From NCBI RefSeq assembly GCF_036370855.1, contig NC_088098.1, forward strand, positions 204,769,336 to 204,833,335: a stretch of 64,000 nt of DNA, in the 5' to 3' direction. Position numbers and translations under genes: made by a program. This document shows, piece after piece, positions 27,765 to 39,458 of the stretch. The notes beneath the pieces are model-generated. The model saw only the letters and a list, made by a program, of their open reading frames with translations. It was not told the DNA's origin and searched no databases. How positions within the stretch are numbered: the first letter of the stretch is position 1; every line of letters begins with the position of its first letter. Source of the DNA: Dromaius novaehollandiae (taxonomy: Eukaryota > Chordata > Aves > Casuariiformes > Dromaiidae).

Positions 27765-28680
27765 TGTCCTTCCAGGTCAGATCAGTGGTTCATCTAGCCC
27801 GGCACTCTGTCTCCCACAGTGGTAGCAGGAGATGCCATTTAGGGAGAGCACACGAGCCTGACAGCTTCACCTAGTCCGTCGCCCAGGATCCACAATTGCT
27901 TCTAAGGATGTTATAGGGTATTTTCCTGCCAAGAGTTCTCTGTATCAGGGGACAATTTGTCTAATCCTTTTTTGAACCTGATGATATTGTCTCCCTCCAT
28001 CGTCTCATGCGACAACAAACTCCGGGAAGTTCACTACCCTCTGTGGAAAGAAGTGTTTTCTTTTATAAGTTTTAAACTAATCCCCTGTCAGTTTCAGCTG
28101 ATGGTCCCAAGTTCTTGTACTGTGGGATCTGGTAAATAACAGTTTTAGATTTACCTTATCCATTGCCCCCTCCTCTCCAAACTAGAGCCTTTTTAATCTC
28201 TCCTCAAGAGGCAGATGTTCTAGGTGATCTCCTTGATCAATTCAGTTGTCTTTCTCTTCACCTTCTCTAAGTCTACTAGGTCCTTTCTGAGATGTGGAGA
28301 CTTCAAATACCCACAGCACTGGACCAAAATTTTAAGTGGTAGAAAAATGATGTTTCATCTCACTCTTGATAATCTTCCTGATAATGCCAAACTTTTACTA
28401 CATTTTAGCAGCTGCTATACGTTGAGCCGTAAGTTTCTGACTCTTGTTGATGATGACTTCAAGATCTCCTTCCTGAGTTTCAGCTGTCAGTTCCACTCTC
28501 AGCATGATGTAAGCACAGCTTACATTATTTTTCTCCAACTTACATTTATCTGCATTGAAACTTGTCTGCTACCTTTTGGATTCCTGACTCAGTTTTGTGC
28601 AGCCCTTGTTGAGTCCTTCACCGTTGCATGACATCTAATTCCCTGAAAGGGCTTAGTATCATCATAATTTTGAGATTTAG
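27765..28680 (-). mobile_element. Old CR1 3' fragment, antisense to the window
   Basis: Read on the minus strand, the segment encodes decayed pieces of the C-terminal part of CR1 reverse transcriptase: GDLEVIINKSQKLTAQRIAA (about 28470-28420), DLVDLEKVKRKTTELIKE (about 28290-28235) and LEHLPLEERLKRL (about 28220-28180). These match the CR1 order KDLGVLVD / [16 protein letters not shown] / LEHLSYEERLRELG. The 3' UTR follows to a 'gttcatctagccc' block near 27790. It has many substitutions, gaps and stops, so it is older than the plus-strand copy at 3.3-5.2 kb and comes from a different CR1 lineage. Plus-strand ORFs across it (27957-28139, 28224-28631) are antisense shadows. Confidence 0.85.
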
Positions 28681-30104
28681 GTGTCTGAAGGAGATGTAAG
28701 GTCGCCAGATGTCCCTCACCTTACTTCTGAGCTACACAAAATTGGCAGCATCAACCGCAAACTACACGGAAAGCTTGTTGCTCCCTTTTTCTTAATTTTC
28801 TTAATTTTCAACAAACTAAGGTGTTTGAATGTGTGTTTGTGAGAGACCTCCCCCTCCATCCCCAAATCATCTAAATGGAGAGCGGTAGGTTTGTCAGGTA
28901 ATTTCATTTTGAGTTTGGTTTCTTTTGCTAGACTATGCCAGAAAACCTGCTGGTTTTTGAGGAGTTTGTTGTCCCATATTTTTTCACCTTTTTCAGATGT
29001 TTACAGTATCTTAACAGCTGTACTCCTTGACTAGAATTAAGCAACAGTTCAGCCCCTGTTTAGAACAGAAATGCCTCGCCATCTCACTGTAGTTCTTGAA
29101 GGCAATATTTTTTTGGCAGAGGGAAGGGATCAAGGGAGTAGCTATTCCATGAGCAAACACGATATGTTTGCCAGTATGCTACTGTACTAATGACTAAGAC
29201 GCTGTAGATGTCTTGTGCTGAAGGACTTTTAGTCTCATAGCTCTTAGTAAATCAGAAATTTTTAAGAAATGATCAGGGACTAATCAAAAATGATCTGAGA
29301 GAAAGACTCTATCAGGTCACAAGCTGAACTTGCAGATATCCAGCAATATTCAAGCCATTTCTGATTTAGAAATCTGATGAAATTTTTGGCACTGAAAGCC
29401 TGTTTCTCGTGCTGCAATAATACATCCACTTACTGCAACCTGCCAGGGTTATCTGCTGTATTTACCAGCCAAAGCTTTTGTGATGATCATTAAAGACTGA
29501 TGTTTACTTTTGTGGGTACTCTGGGTACCCAAATGTTTTTTCATGAGAAATGTGTAGTGATGAAATTCGTTTTGCTTATGCTTCCCATTCAAAAGCTGTG
29601 AAAGTAGTTTCTATTCCCCCAAGAAAGTCAGAAAGTGTTGACAAATAGCAGCCCAGCACAATGGTATCATACCTAAACTTTATGGGATATCTAGCACAGT
29701 TGTGCTCAGCTAGGGAAATGTGCCTCCTCTCATGTGCTCGGAGGGGAAGAGGCTTGCCTTTTGGAGATGGCTTGCTGGAAGAACAAGGCACTGGGGAGCT
29801 CCAGGCTCTCCCCATGGGAAACTGGAGCTGTGGATTTCTCCCTTTTTTCATCGCTTCTTGCTCCCTATTCATACATGTGCCGTTTTGTGCTTTGTCACAG
29901 CATGGGGAAGGGAGAAGAAGAAGGAGCTGTCTGTGACTGGTGAGGGGAGGGTGAAGGGCTACACTATCATATCTCTGACTGGGGCAGGAGGGGCACCCAA
30001 TGTACCCTGGATGATTTGGGGTAGGGTGGCAAAAATAAGGGAAAGAAATTTGTGAATCACAAATCTGGTGGACAATGACATTATTGAATGTTCATTAGGA
30101 AATT

Positions 30105-30157
30105 ATGGTCATGTTCTGCATGACCATGATACATGGCCATGATGCATACTGCATCAT
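30105..30157. repeat. Two adjacent perfect stem-loops
   Basis: ATGGTCATG (30105-30113) pairs with CATGACCAT (30119-30127) over a 5-nt loop. ATGATGCA (30139-30146) pairs with TGCATCAT (30150-30157) over a 3-nt loop. The segment between carries a further CATGGCCATG motif. No flanking poly-T or gene suggests a terminator role. Confidence 0.8.
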
Positions 30158-31886
30158 ATACTGCAGTATTATTGTTACTGAATAACAAAAAATAGAATGA
30201 ACATCCTTTCTCATGTTATTCATCCTAAAGCAAGACTTTCGCTCCCACCAAAAATTATCCCCTTTAGTCATGCAGCTTATTTTGTCTGAGAGCTACCTCT
30301 CATAAATTATTAGTTTAGCTATTGAGACACCGATTTTTTTCTGGGCTGAGAACAAACTGGACTGATACTTGGGAACTCTGGTGTGGCCTCACTCTCAAAT
30401 TTATGCTATAGTTATTTTGTTCTTGCCCTACTCATTGGCACTTTTCTGTTTCTCATCATTTCTGGCCATACTGTTCCTTCATTGCCTGTGGTGTTTGCCA
30501 CATCTCCCATTTTTCTGCAATGTACGAATGACGTACTGTTAACTTTACTGACTGGATTATGCTATATCCCAGTGGGCATCATCCTGCAGTTCCATATGAC
30601 ACTGCCTGGCATTATGATTTGGTTCATTACTGATGAAATTTCAGCCAGTTCTGGTACACGTCTGTGTTCGTTTTTAACTGATTTGAAACAACTTTGATAA
30701 GAGCCGATGAGCTATGGTGGCCATAACTCCTTGCTGGATCACTGCAGTCTAACTCCCATCAAATCAGGTGGAATTCCTCAGATTTTAAAACTGGAATGAT
30801 TCACTTGTGACTGAGGTCCAGAGTTGCAACAAGGAGGCACGCTAGCCCTAGGAGTTGTCATTCTCACTTGATATACCTTCAGTCGCTTACGAAATTCTTT
30901 CCATGACCGCCTTCCAGGTGTTTTGCTGAGTTATGCTGCATCATTGATCTACCTGTCTTCATTCAGGGAGTTTAATCTGGGCCTGGCTGAAACCAGTGTT
31001 GCCCTAGTGCAACTCAGTTTACCCAGCATGAATCTGTGCACCGTAGCCCCCTTGAAAACTTTCAGCTCTTTGATGGAACTCTTTCTCTGTTCCAAAGAGT
31101 CATGTTTTTTTCCCAAAAGAACTTAAAATGAATGTAGAATGATCAGAAAACATCGACAATTTGTACTTGAGTTTTCTCTGTGTTAGAAAAGAATGAATAT
31201 CAGGCTCATGCATTACCTTCACTGATCCATCTGACAGCCCATGTATTATAATCTAGTGATCAGAACAGAGCAGGCATTCAGTTTTTTCACCTAAGGCACA
31301 TGTGAAACTTCTCACTTCGAACAAGCATACAAATAAAATGTTTCCATCACCCAGAATGACTCTCCAAAATAATGATAGATTGAGGTGTACATATTACACA
31401 AAAATAAGGGATTGAATTGTACAAAAATAAGCAATTGATTTGAGACTTGTTTTCTAACGCAGTGATTTGGGGGAGTTTTAAAGGAATATCAGAAAACCCT
31501 ATTCTATCACTCTGCCTTCAAAAGTTCTTTTTGCAGGAGAAAAGAGATGGTGTTATTATAAAAGGGAAATGCTTGCTCAGCCAGGCATTAGGGCAACACA
31601 GATTATGGCAGAATAGTATTCGCTAAACCTTTGACCCAGATATTTTTCAAATGCTTTCAGTATCTTTTTATTCATATATTTTCTCTTACTGAAAGGAAAT
31701 TGATGCAATTTCCTTTCTTATATTCGTTATGAAATCAAAATATGCTGAATGCCTTCATTTCTGACTAATGCATGTAGAGTGCCTGCCTTTGCTATTCAAG
31801 TTGATAACTATATCTTTTATAAAGACTCTTTGATGTTTTTATTCCATTTTTTTTTAGAAATGATTAGTTTGGGCCTAAAAGTAAAA

Positions 31887-31930
31887 AACAAACAAACAAA
31901 CAAACAAAAACAAACAAACAAACAAAAAAA
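31887..31930. repeat. (CAAA)n microsatellite
   Basis: About ten copies of the tetranucleotide CAAA with one interruption (AAAAA). Confidence 0.95.
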
Positions 31931-34900
31931 CCAAAAGGAAGGAGAGTGTTTTTCTGCAGCCAGACATATCAACTTGATCATAGTAAAAGAAGCAGCAAGA
32001 AGCATCACAAATTAATTTATCAGTTTCTTCTGATGATTAGGTAGGTTTCTCATGTGAGCTGGCATGCTTAGTTAACAATCTGACAGCAGAAAGGCGCACA
32101 GGAGAGAACAGCTAGATATCAAAACGTCTACGCTGGTTTGCTTAAGCAGCTAACCACTCTAATATGTGCTGTGAATATTGAAATGGCAAGTGTACAATTT
32201 TCCATTGATTTTTCTCCTAGGCTTGCAAGTCTTTAATACATATACACTATCATTATCTCATTTAAAGTATTAAAAAGATGTACCACAATCCCAGCAAAGT
32301 CAGGGTTCCTGTCTGTTTTTACTGGAATCAAGAGAAAAGTCCCTGATACAGCAAAGTCAAAGTCTGGAAGCAGCCTGTGCGCAGGCATGCTCAGGGAGAC
32401 TGTGTGTAATAGCCTAAAGCCAGCTAGCCTACTGTAGTAAGATGCTGTTCATTTTCTCTTACCACTGGCATTGTTTTGCTGCATAACATAGGAAATAATT
32501 AAGAAGGAAAATGTCTTTCATCTTCAGAGGAATTGAGATGATGGCCATAACAGGCCAAGTGTGTATTGCAGTTTGATAGAAGTTCTGCTAGGATATGGAT
32601 TTTCAATATGCACTGTTCTCCATGTCAGCAAAAACAGGTCATTGCAGTTTTCTGTGACATTCGTAACTAATTTAATGGGAGTCCTTATACAATATGCTAT
32701 TTAAGCAACAGCCATTTTGTAATTGAAGTCTCAGTTCAACTGGTGACTGTGGCAATCTATTTTTATTTCCTGAATGAGCTTTTGGACTTATTATCGTGTT
32801 GCAAAGTCATTTACCCTTATAAATATGCATTTCATAAAGCAGTGATTGGGGATTATTAAAAACTCAAATAAAATTATCAGAAAAAGAAATGTATTTGCCA
32901 TAATAGGGTTGTCCATTATTACATTTTTTTCCACACAAAGGATATGTGTATTTCTGAAATCTTTTTTCTTGCAATTTCTCACACAAAATGTTTCAAGTAT
33001 AAGACAAAGTAACCAAGCTTTTCAACAGAACATGGAAGAGTCATGCTGTGCTTTTGTGTCTGCGTGGCCATGGGGTCTCAGTGACACCTGAAAGAACATT
33101 ATACATGTCAGAGTGGTCCCAGAAACCACTTAATACTTCAGTATATAATGGATTACCTTTGGTGACTTCCTTGCAGAGCACCTTTCTTCACTATTTTTAA
33201 AAATGCAGAAAGCTTTATCTCAGAAGGTAATTTATATTGTAGACTTACTCTGCAATGTTTATTAGGTAAAGTTGTCACGTTAATAGTTCAAGCCTTCTTG
33301 CGCTTTTCAGTCATTTAATTATAAAAGTCATATCAGACCAGACCAGAGAAACCAACATATGTTTGAAATTAGAAAGACATTATGTGATTTTAATGGCTCC
33401 ATTGTCCAAATTCACTATTGCAGATTCATCATTTTCTTCCTGAAAGTCATGTAATTAGAAGATTGTTGCTGTCGGAATCCAAAATGTTCGTGTCACCCTG
33501 TCCTCTAGGAATTTAATTCAGAAGCTGACAGGAGATAAGGTAAAAGTCAATAAAAAGAGAATTATTTATTAAAAAGATCTAATGTTACAAGAACAGTACA
33601 CAGGAACTATTATATTACTGTGTCTTCCACGTAGTATATACCATTATATATAGTATATATACAGATTGCATACAATATATCTAACATTTTGATATGGGCC
33701 ATGACAGTGTCTTTCTTTTGGTCAGCAAAGAAAGTTTCTTTCTAACTATTTTTCCCCCTACATGTCTTGCGGCATGTACAAAAATACAGTCTCCTCAGTG
33801 ATGCTAGACTGCACTGTTACAATCTTTTACATAAAAAAGGAAGAGCTCTCCATTGCAGCTAAAAAATAAAATGTCAAATGTCATGATGAGGAAACATCTT
33901 CTACAGAGTAACAAATATGTAATACATCGGTACTTAAACATTTAAAACATGTTTATTAATATATTTAAGATGCAAAATACATATTCTGTTCATGTTGAAT
34001 ATAAAACATACCCCTTTTTGTCCCTGCAATACAACTACATTACCTGATGGTATGTTCAGTAATTTTATCTATATCTTGATACTACAGGTTGAGATATAAC
34101 AGGATGCAGCTCTATCTCTTTATCAGAGTTTTATTCATCTTACAAAGCATAGCCATTTTTTGTATTCACAAAGCTGTTTAACCAGAGTGCCACCAGCAGT
34201 GACCGTAACCTTTCTAAATACTCTGCAATGAACTGCACTGGCAAGCAACTGTATAAAAAATAGGGGGAATTATGCTTAACTGATTTATAAAATAGCCATT
34301 TTACTTTTTGGTTCATCACTTTATTCTTGTTGATTTTAATCTTCTGAAAAATGATGGTCTGCTAAGGCAAGTTCTCTGCACAGTGGAAATGCTGCTGTTT
34401 TGCACACCACAGCATGTAGCTATTTTCGTTTGAGTTTACTCTACCAGCAAGGTACATTCCACCTTCCTTTCTTTGATCTTAAAAATGCTATTCTAGAAGC
34501 AGAGGTACAGAAGGTCTTCTTCTGTCTGTAACTATGCAACAGTCCATGCTCAGCTAGCCATCTTGCCTTTGCTTTCCTAGCAACATAATGACTTATTACA
34601 TTTAAAACCTCTCCTTTGGATTTGATTTAATATTATTAGTGGGTAATAAGGCTATGAGCTGAATCATCTCTGAAAAATTATACTGGCAAAATATTCAAAA
34701 GACAAAAATAATTTAGTCATCAGTCAGCTTTATCTACCAAGCACATGATCTGCATCATACTTTCTTGGCTACTATTTTAAAGGTGCTAAGAAAGGGCACA
34801 GTTGGAGTGTACTGTGAAGCTAACAAAATAATAACATTTTTGTCACAGAACCCATCAACCGAAACAGATCTGCATCAAATCTATTAGAGGGACAGACAGC

Positions 34901-36094
34901 TAGAAGAACTATGCTAGTAGGACTTACCTGTTAAACTTGTTTTGAGCATCATACACTTGATTTTTCCCAGACAAGGGAATGTTTACCCTAGGCACAATCC
35001 CTAGATGGATGGTAGTAAAATACCCTCCTTCATAACACCACACACACCATATTGTACAAACACACACACCATTTACACTGCGGATCATTCTGATTTAAAT
35101 GTAGAAAAATTGTCCAAATTGTCTATTGAGTGGAAAATTTTTTGGTACAGCAAAGAAGATTGGGGATTAAAACAGATAGCACACAGTCCCTACAAGAATA
35201 ATCTTTACCTAGTGAGCTCTAGAAATAGAACCAGTTAACTGAATAACTGGGGTGATGCTCAGTAGTACTCATCCAAGCATTTTTTTGGAGACACCATTCT
35301 CCAAAACATATCCTATTGGAGTCTGTATGTGTGAATGGCTACATTCCATAGAAAGTTAATGTTCTCTTCATAGCATGGTTTCATATATACTTTAGATTGT
35401 TTACCAAATATGGAAATTATGTAATTTTACTAAAAAAATGAACCTAGAGGAAAAAAAAAATGTTTGTGACTGAGTAAAGGTTGGAAAAAGTAGGTTTATC
35501 TGCTTGCATTGTTTTATATGTCCACTCAGCAGCTTGCGTAATATACGCTTAAATGCCCAGTGGATATTTCATTGTCATATGCATTATGAGTAGAATTTGT
35601 ATTTACTATTGAGAATAAATATTTGATTCCTTTGACATTACATCACATGATATTTCATGAAAAACAATAGCACTTGTTCACTTTTAAGTTTGCATTTAAA
35701 CATTTTCAGGCTACCTTGCAATTAAAAAAAATGGCTTCTTTTCTACTCCATTTTCTCTCTCTCTGACTGTGCTGCCTAATATTGTATTGACAATTTTTTG
35801 CTAATTTAATATGTGTTCATACTTTTTCAGAACAAATTCTCTGTCGTTTTGGAGTGGAGTATATATCTGAAGTATATTTTTCTCTCTTACTGTCTTGTTA
35901 GTGGGAACAGTCAACCTTAGGGAATGCAACAAAAGTAATAGACAAAACTATATCAAATTTTTTTCTCTTTTTTAAAAAAAGATTTTTTTCCAAACCAAAC
36001 AGATGTACAGTACTTGACACCACTGTTTAAACACCTAATGACTGGGGTCACCAAACTGAACATATTAAAAAAGTAAAGTACATTTGACAGAAAT

Positions 36095-36372
36095 TACGTT
36101 TGCTTACAAAAGTTTATTACATACAATCTGCATATTTTTGGGCCAATAAGTGTCCCCTCCCCAGAGGACTTTTAAAAAAAAACTGAAGAGAAAAAAACCT
36201 GATGAATTATTGACCATGTCCCCAGCACTCCTCGAAGTGCTCCACAGGTATTTCTATGGGTCTTTGAGCATGGCAACTTGGGTTGCCAGTTTTTCCACAG
36301 ACATAAAACGCCATCCCTGGGTCTCATCAAGCTAAAGCAAACAAACAACAACAAAAACGAAGTCTGCAGTCT
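36095..36372 (-). other. CNTN5: Predicted proximal 3' UTR of CNTN5
   Basis: The stretch between the TGA stop and the first downstream AATAAA plus a typical cleavage distance is about 278 nt. It is not coding. The exact cleavage site is inferred. Further AATAAA hexamers lie downstream on the same strand (for example 33952-33957), so a longer 3' UTR is possible. Confidence 0.5.
36113..36118 (-). terminator. Polyadenylation hexamer AATAAA
   Basis: A canonical AATAAA lies on the minus strand 255 bases after the CNTN5 stop codon. It is followed downstream on that strand by a T-rich and then a GTTTGGTG stretch (about 36080 down to 36040), consistent with a downstream element. It is the first such hexamer after the stop. 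Confidence 0.55.
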
Positions 36373-36476
36373 TCACCATGAGGCTGAAGGAACCATCAGT
36401 GCCAAAAGCAACGTTACAGAGGATGAGGAAGTAGAGAATGCATGTAAAGGGGATTGAGCACTTGTTACTTTTCCTC
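36373..36476 (-). CDS. CNTN5: CNTN5 terminal coding exon with GPI-anchor signal and stop
   Basis: After the acceptor CATTTCAG, two bases complete the split glycine. The exon then encodes 33 residues, [19 protein letters not shown] followed by [14 protein letters not shown], and a TGA stop at 36373-36375. The small-residue, serine-rich stretch followed by a hydrophobic tail is the classic layout of a GPI transamidase signal; the attachment site is probably one of the serines but cannot be fixed by eye. Phase, domain order and the recalled mammalian CNTN5 ending all agree. A longer ORF covers the same bases in another frame and hides this exon. Confidence 0.95.
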
Positions 36477-37689
36477 CTGAAATGAAAAGCAAAGAAATTA
36501 AAGAACAAACAGTGCAAATGATTCTTAGTACATTCAGTTAACAACAACTTGTGTTCTTTAATGCTTAGCAAAAGCCTAATTTTTAGGCACGGAGTTATCC
36601 TGTGGGACATGTTATGCCAAATTAGGTTCCCTACACAGTCACGAGGAAGTTGTGGATTTTATGATGACAGCTACAAAAACTCAAATGCTCTATCAGGCTA
36701 CAGATAAATATCAGTCTATAGATCTATCAATCTACAGATAGATAGGAAATTCCAACAGGATAGGTGAGTTTTATGCCTTAAACATCAAAAAGAGTTAGGC
36801 TGCAGAAAGCATCCTGGATCACCATCATGAATATTCTTCCTGGAACAAGGCATGAAAACTAGCCCTTGATCACAATGTTTGTCCAGAGGAGAAAATGGTC
36901 TTTTTCCCTGTAACCCAGTGACTTTGTTATGTCACAGCACAGTCCCTTAAAAAGCCATGTTATTGCAGCTAAGCGGAAATATGCTATGGGCTGGAAGTGA
37001 CAACACATCACCTGAGGGGAGAAGGCTGGATGGGACTGGATTTCTTCGTCTTCTTTGAACAGCTTGTGTTGTGATACAACAGTCACAGTTGTCCTAAGTG
37101 ATATTGCCCTGTTTTGCATAGTCTAATCAAAAATATATCGGGTAAGAGGGAATGAAAGATTTTGTGGCTTAGAGTTAGGGCTCAAATTATACAGGAAATA
37201 AATATTAAGTGGAGCAGGGATTAGCATCTTCTGCCTTTTAACAATATAGTAGCATTGTAGTTTATGAATGGATTGGAGCTGAAATTTTAGGTCTAGATTG
37301 AAGCTCAGGCCTTTTGGATAGTACTCCTTAAAGACTAAAATGCAGTGTTCAGTGGAATTTTGAAGTAAGTGATGGTGGGTAGCAGAAAGTTAGAACTAAG
37401 ATGCCTCATTGTGTTTAGGCAAAAGATAATCAGAGCTGACTACTGTCATGTAAGAAAGGATAGCTAAAGTATGTTTCGATTGTTCCCCCAATTTTGATTA
37501 ATTCCTCCAGCTCTTTCCTATCTGCGTAATACTGATACTTTAAATTCACTCAGCAGATTGCAGTTAACTGAAGAAATAGAAGCTAGCCAGCAGGAGTTGC
37601 TTCCTGATAATACATTAATACTGTAATAATACATTAGAAGCTGAGATGAAAACAAGTGGGCATGATCTTATTGTCATTACATACCCATC

Positions 37690-38420
37690 TAATTCCACCT
37701 GTGATGCTCTCGACATCTAAGCTACCCACAGGTGGCTGCCAGGTGTGGCACAGGACCTATAGCATGTCTGGGAACAGTAACTGGAGGCAGCTGGAACTTC
37801 ACAGGACACTCATGGCACTGGGTGCCTATATTTAGGCAACTGAATTGAGTCCCTAAATTAAGGTTTTTATGTGTTGTTTTCTATGTATGAACAGAGTGTC
37901 CAAAGTCCCACTGTAATTAAGGAATACCTACTGTGTTGAATCATGGAACCTATAAAGATACTTGTCTTATTCTAAAACCAGCATATATAACAGGATTTAG
38001 CTACCTAAATGCGGACATCCAATGCTATTTTAGCTGTGTTAGATGCTATACCTCCAGCTAGTGGTCCAGAATGATGTGGATCTCCTTTAAGTCCTACATC
38101 ATATCTGTCAGTTCTGTGCAAACTTGGAATATCTTAGGACATCTCAGATGCCCCTGGGTGCCTGTGTCTAAATATTTGAAATCTGTCCACTGGATGGCCA
38201 GCTGAATTGCTGTCTAGGCTCCACTGTCTGTATAGATTACATTTCAGCCGTCTATTATGGTATCTTAGACACCTAGTTCACATGCAGACATTTACAGCTA
38301 AATTCTGTTGTCTAGCCATGGACATCTAATGGTATCTGAGATACCCTGGAGTATCCCTTCAGGCTTCCAGATGATACCCTAGACAGGGTATCCATAAGAC
38401 ATGGATGTCTTCTCCACAGT
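37690..38420. repeat. Degenerate repetitive patch in the last CNTN5 intron
   Basis: Motifs of the kinds GACATCTAA, CCTAAATG, GGGTGCCT and GATACC recur many times over about 730 bases, for example GACATC near 37712, 38015 and 38321, and GGGTGCCT near 37820 and 38157. It looks like several diverged copies of a short unit or a decayed dispersed repeat. No family was recognised. Confidence 0.4.
38331..38392. repeat. Paired GGTATC/GATACC hairpins
   Basis: GGTATC (38331-38336), loop TGA, GATACC (38340-38345). Then GATACCCT (38373-38380), loop AGAC, AGGGTATC (38385-38392). Both stems are perfect and share the GATACC core. Confidence 0.8.
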
Positions 38421-39289
38421 AGGCTCAAACTCTTTTAGTGCCTTAATATGTATTCCAGATTTTTTTCTATTGTTGTTGACAAAGTAAGAGAACGATGACA
38501 GATGCTTCCCAGAGGTCTGGGAGAGGAAAATAGATGTCTAGGCTTTACTAAGAAGCAATCACTCATTTACATTTGGCAGTTTGTTCAAGGACTTTAAAAC
38601 CATAGCTACATAGTGAAGCTTATAGTTGGCTTTGACTAAGTTCTATGTGAACTTGCACAGATATAAGACTTTTGACACAAGCAACTAGTTGCTGAGAATG
38701 TATTATGTATGTACATATATGAATGTAGCATGGGATTTTTCAGTGTTGATTGGACTACTTAAAGAGGAAAGTTTCCTTCTCATCAGTTCAACCACAGGTG
38801 GCATCAGTCATTATCTGCATGTCTAACCATTCTCAGATATGACTCCTCATTCTGGTTACAAGACCAAGGCCCTCTTCTGTATCCTCTTTAATTTTTATCA
38901 TTCTTTGCTTGTCTCATTACCAACATGAAATATGAAGGATTTTTCTTCCCAGAACATGCTCCAGCTAAAGGCTTTGCGCACTGTAATCAGATCAGTGGTG
39001 ACTGAGGAACTCGTAGGTTTGCTTGCCTGTGACACCACGTTTAAGGTTCTCTGTGAGACTAGCCCTTGAGAGTATTGTCATTTAGCAAATACGTAGCCAT
39101 TATCCTGTTGTGAGATCATATGTATCTTCATTTGCAAAACATTCATAGAATAAACTAAAGATTCTGATTAGTGATTTTACTGAATTGTGAGAGTTGTGAG
39201 AACATTTTTTTAAAGTAGAGTGTAATGGTGTTAATTTTTTATTAACATTGCTATAGTCACCACTCTTCCAAATATACAAGTAACCTTAC

Positions 39290-39458
39290 CTGAAAAAGAT
39301 GGAACTCTGATCTGGGGACTGGCAGTCCCATCCCCTCCTTCACTGACTGCACACACCTCGATAATATAGACACCAACATCAGGAAGGAGTACCACTGCAG
39401 AAGTTTTCTGTGTTTCTATAACTTGACTGTTGCTCTGGCCTTCTTGCCTAAATAACAC
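39290..39458 (-). CDS. CNTN5: CNTN5 exon: remainder of FNIII-4
   Basis: This 169-nt exon starts in phase 0 after CATAG with [18 protein letters not shown] and ends in phase 1 (TCA G) before the donor GTAAGG. It encodes the last strands of FNIII-4: [37 protein letters not shown], then a glycine codon completed by the terminal exon. The cysteine in EVCAVS is unusual for an FNIII module; mammalian CNTN5 as I recall it has arginine there. The ORF covering this exon starts within it and runs on into the intron. Confidence 0.97.

Larger units (their letters stand above)
28681..36094. other. DNA just downstream of CNTN5, no gene seen
   Basis: AT-rich sequence that may include an extended CNTN5 3' UTR at its right end. 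An AATAAA hexamer on the minus strand (33952-33957) would allow a distal poly(A) site. A (CAAA)n microsatellite lies at 31887-31930 and two adjacent hairpins at 30105-30157. Several ORFs of about 60 to 110 codons (for example 30383-30697 plus) show no recognisable domain. Confidence 0.5.
36477..39289 (-). other. Last CNTN5 intron
   Basis: This 2.8-kb intron has donor GTAAGG and acceptor CATTTCAG. It contains a degenerate repetitive patch at about 37690-38420 with recurring GACATC, CTAAAT and GATACC motifs and two short perfect hairpins. No coding sequence was recognised in it. Confidence 0.8.

Noticed and set aside
28224..28631. 135-codon plus-strand ORF
   Set aside because: It is the antisense of decayed CR1 reverse transcriptase, and its composition reflects that element.
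30383..30697. 104-codon plus-strand ORF rich in hydrophobic residues
   Set aside because: T-rich DNA produces such frames. No promoter, splice signals or family match were seen.
34150..34260. Candidate CNTN5 terminal exon behind a CCCCCTATTTTTTATACAG-like acceptor with a nearby AATAAA
   Set aside because: In the required phase it stops after about eleven codons without a GPI-type tail, and the exon at 36373-36476 fits fully.
36332..36610. 92-codon minus-strand ORF with a hydrophobic middle
   Set aside because: It overlaps the true CNTN5 terminal exon in a different frame and crosses its splice acceptor; its start lies in the intron.
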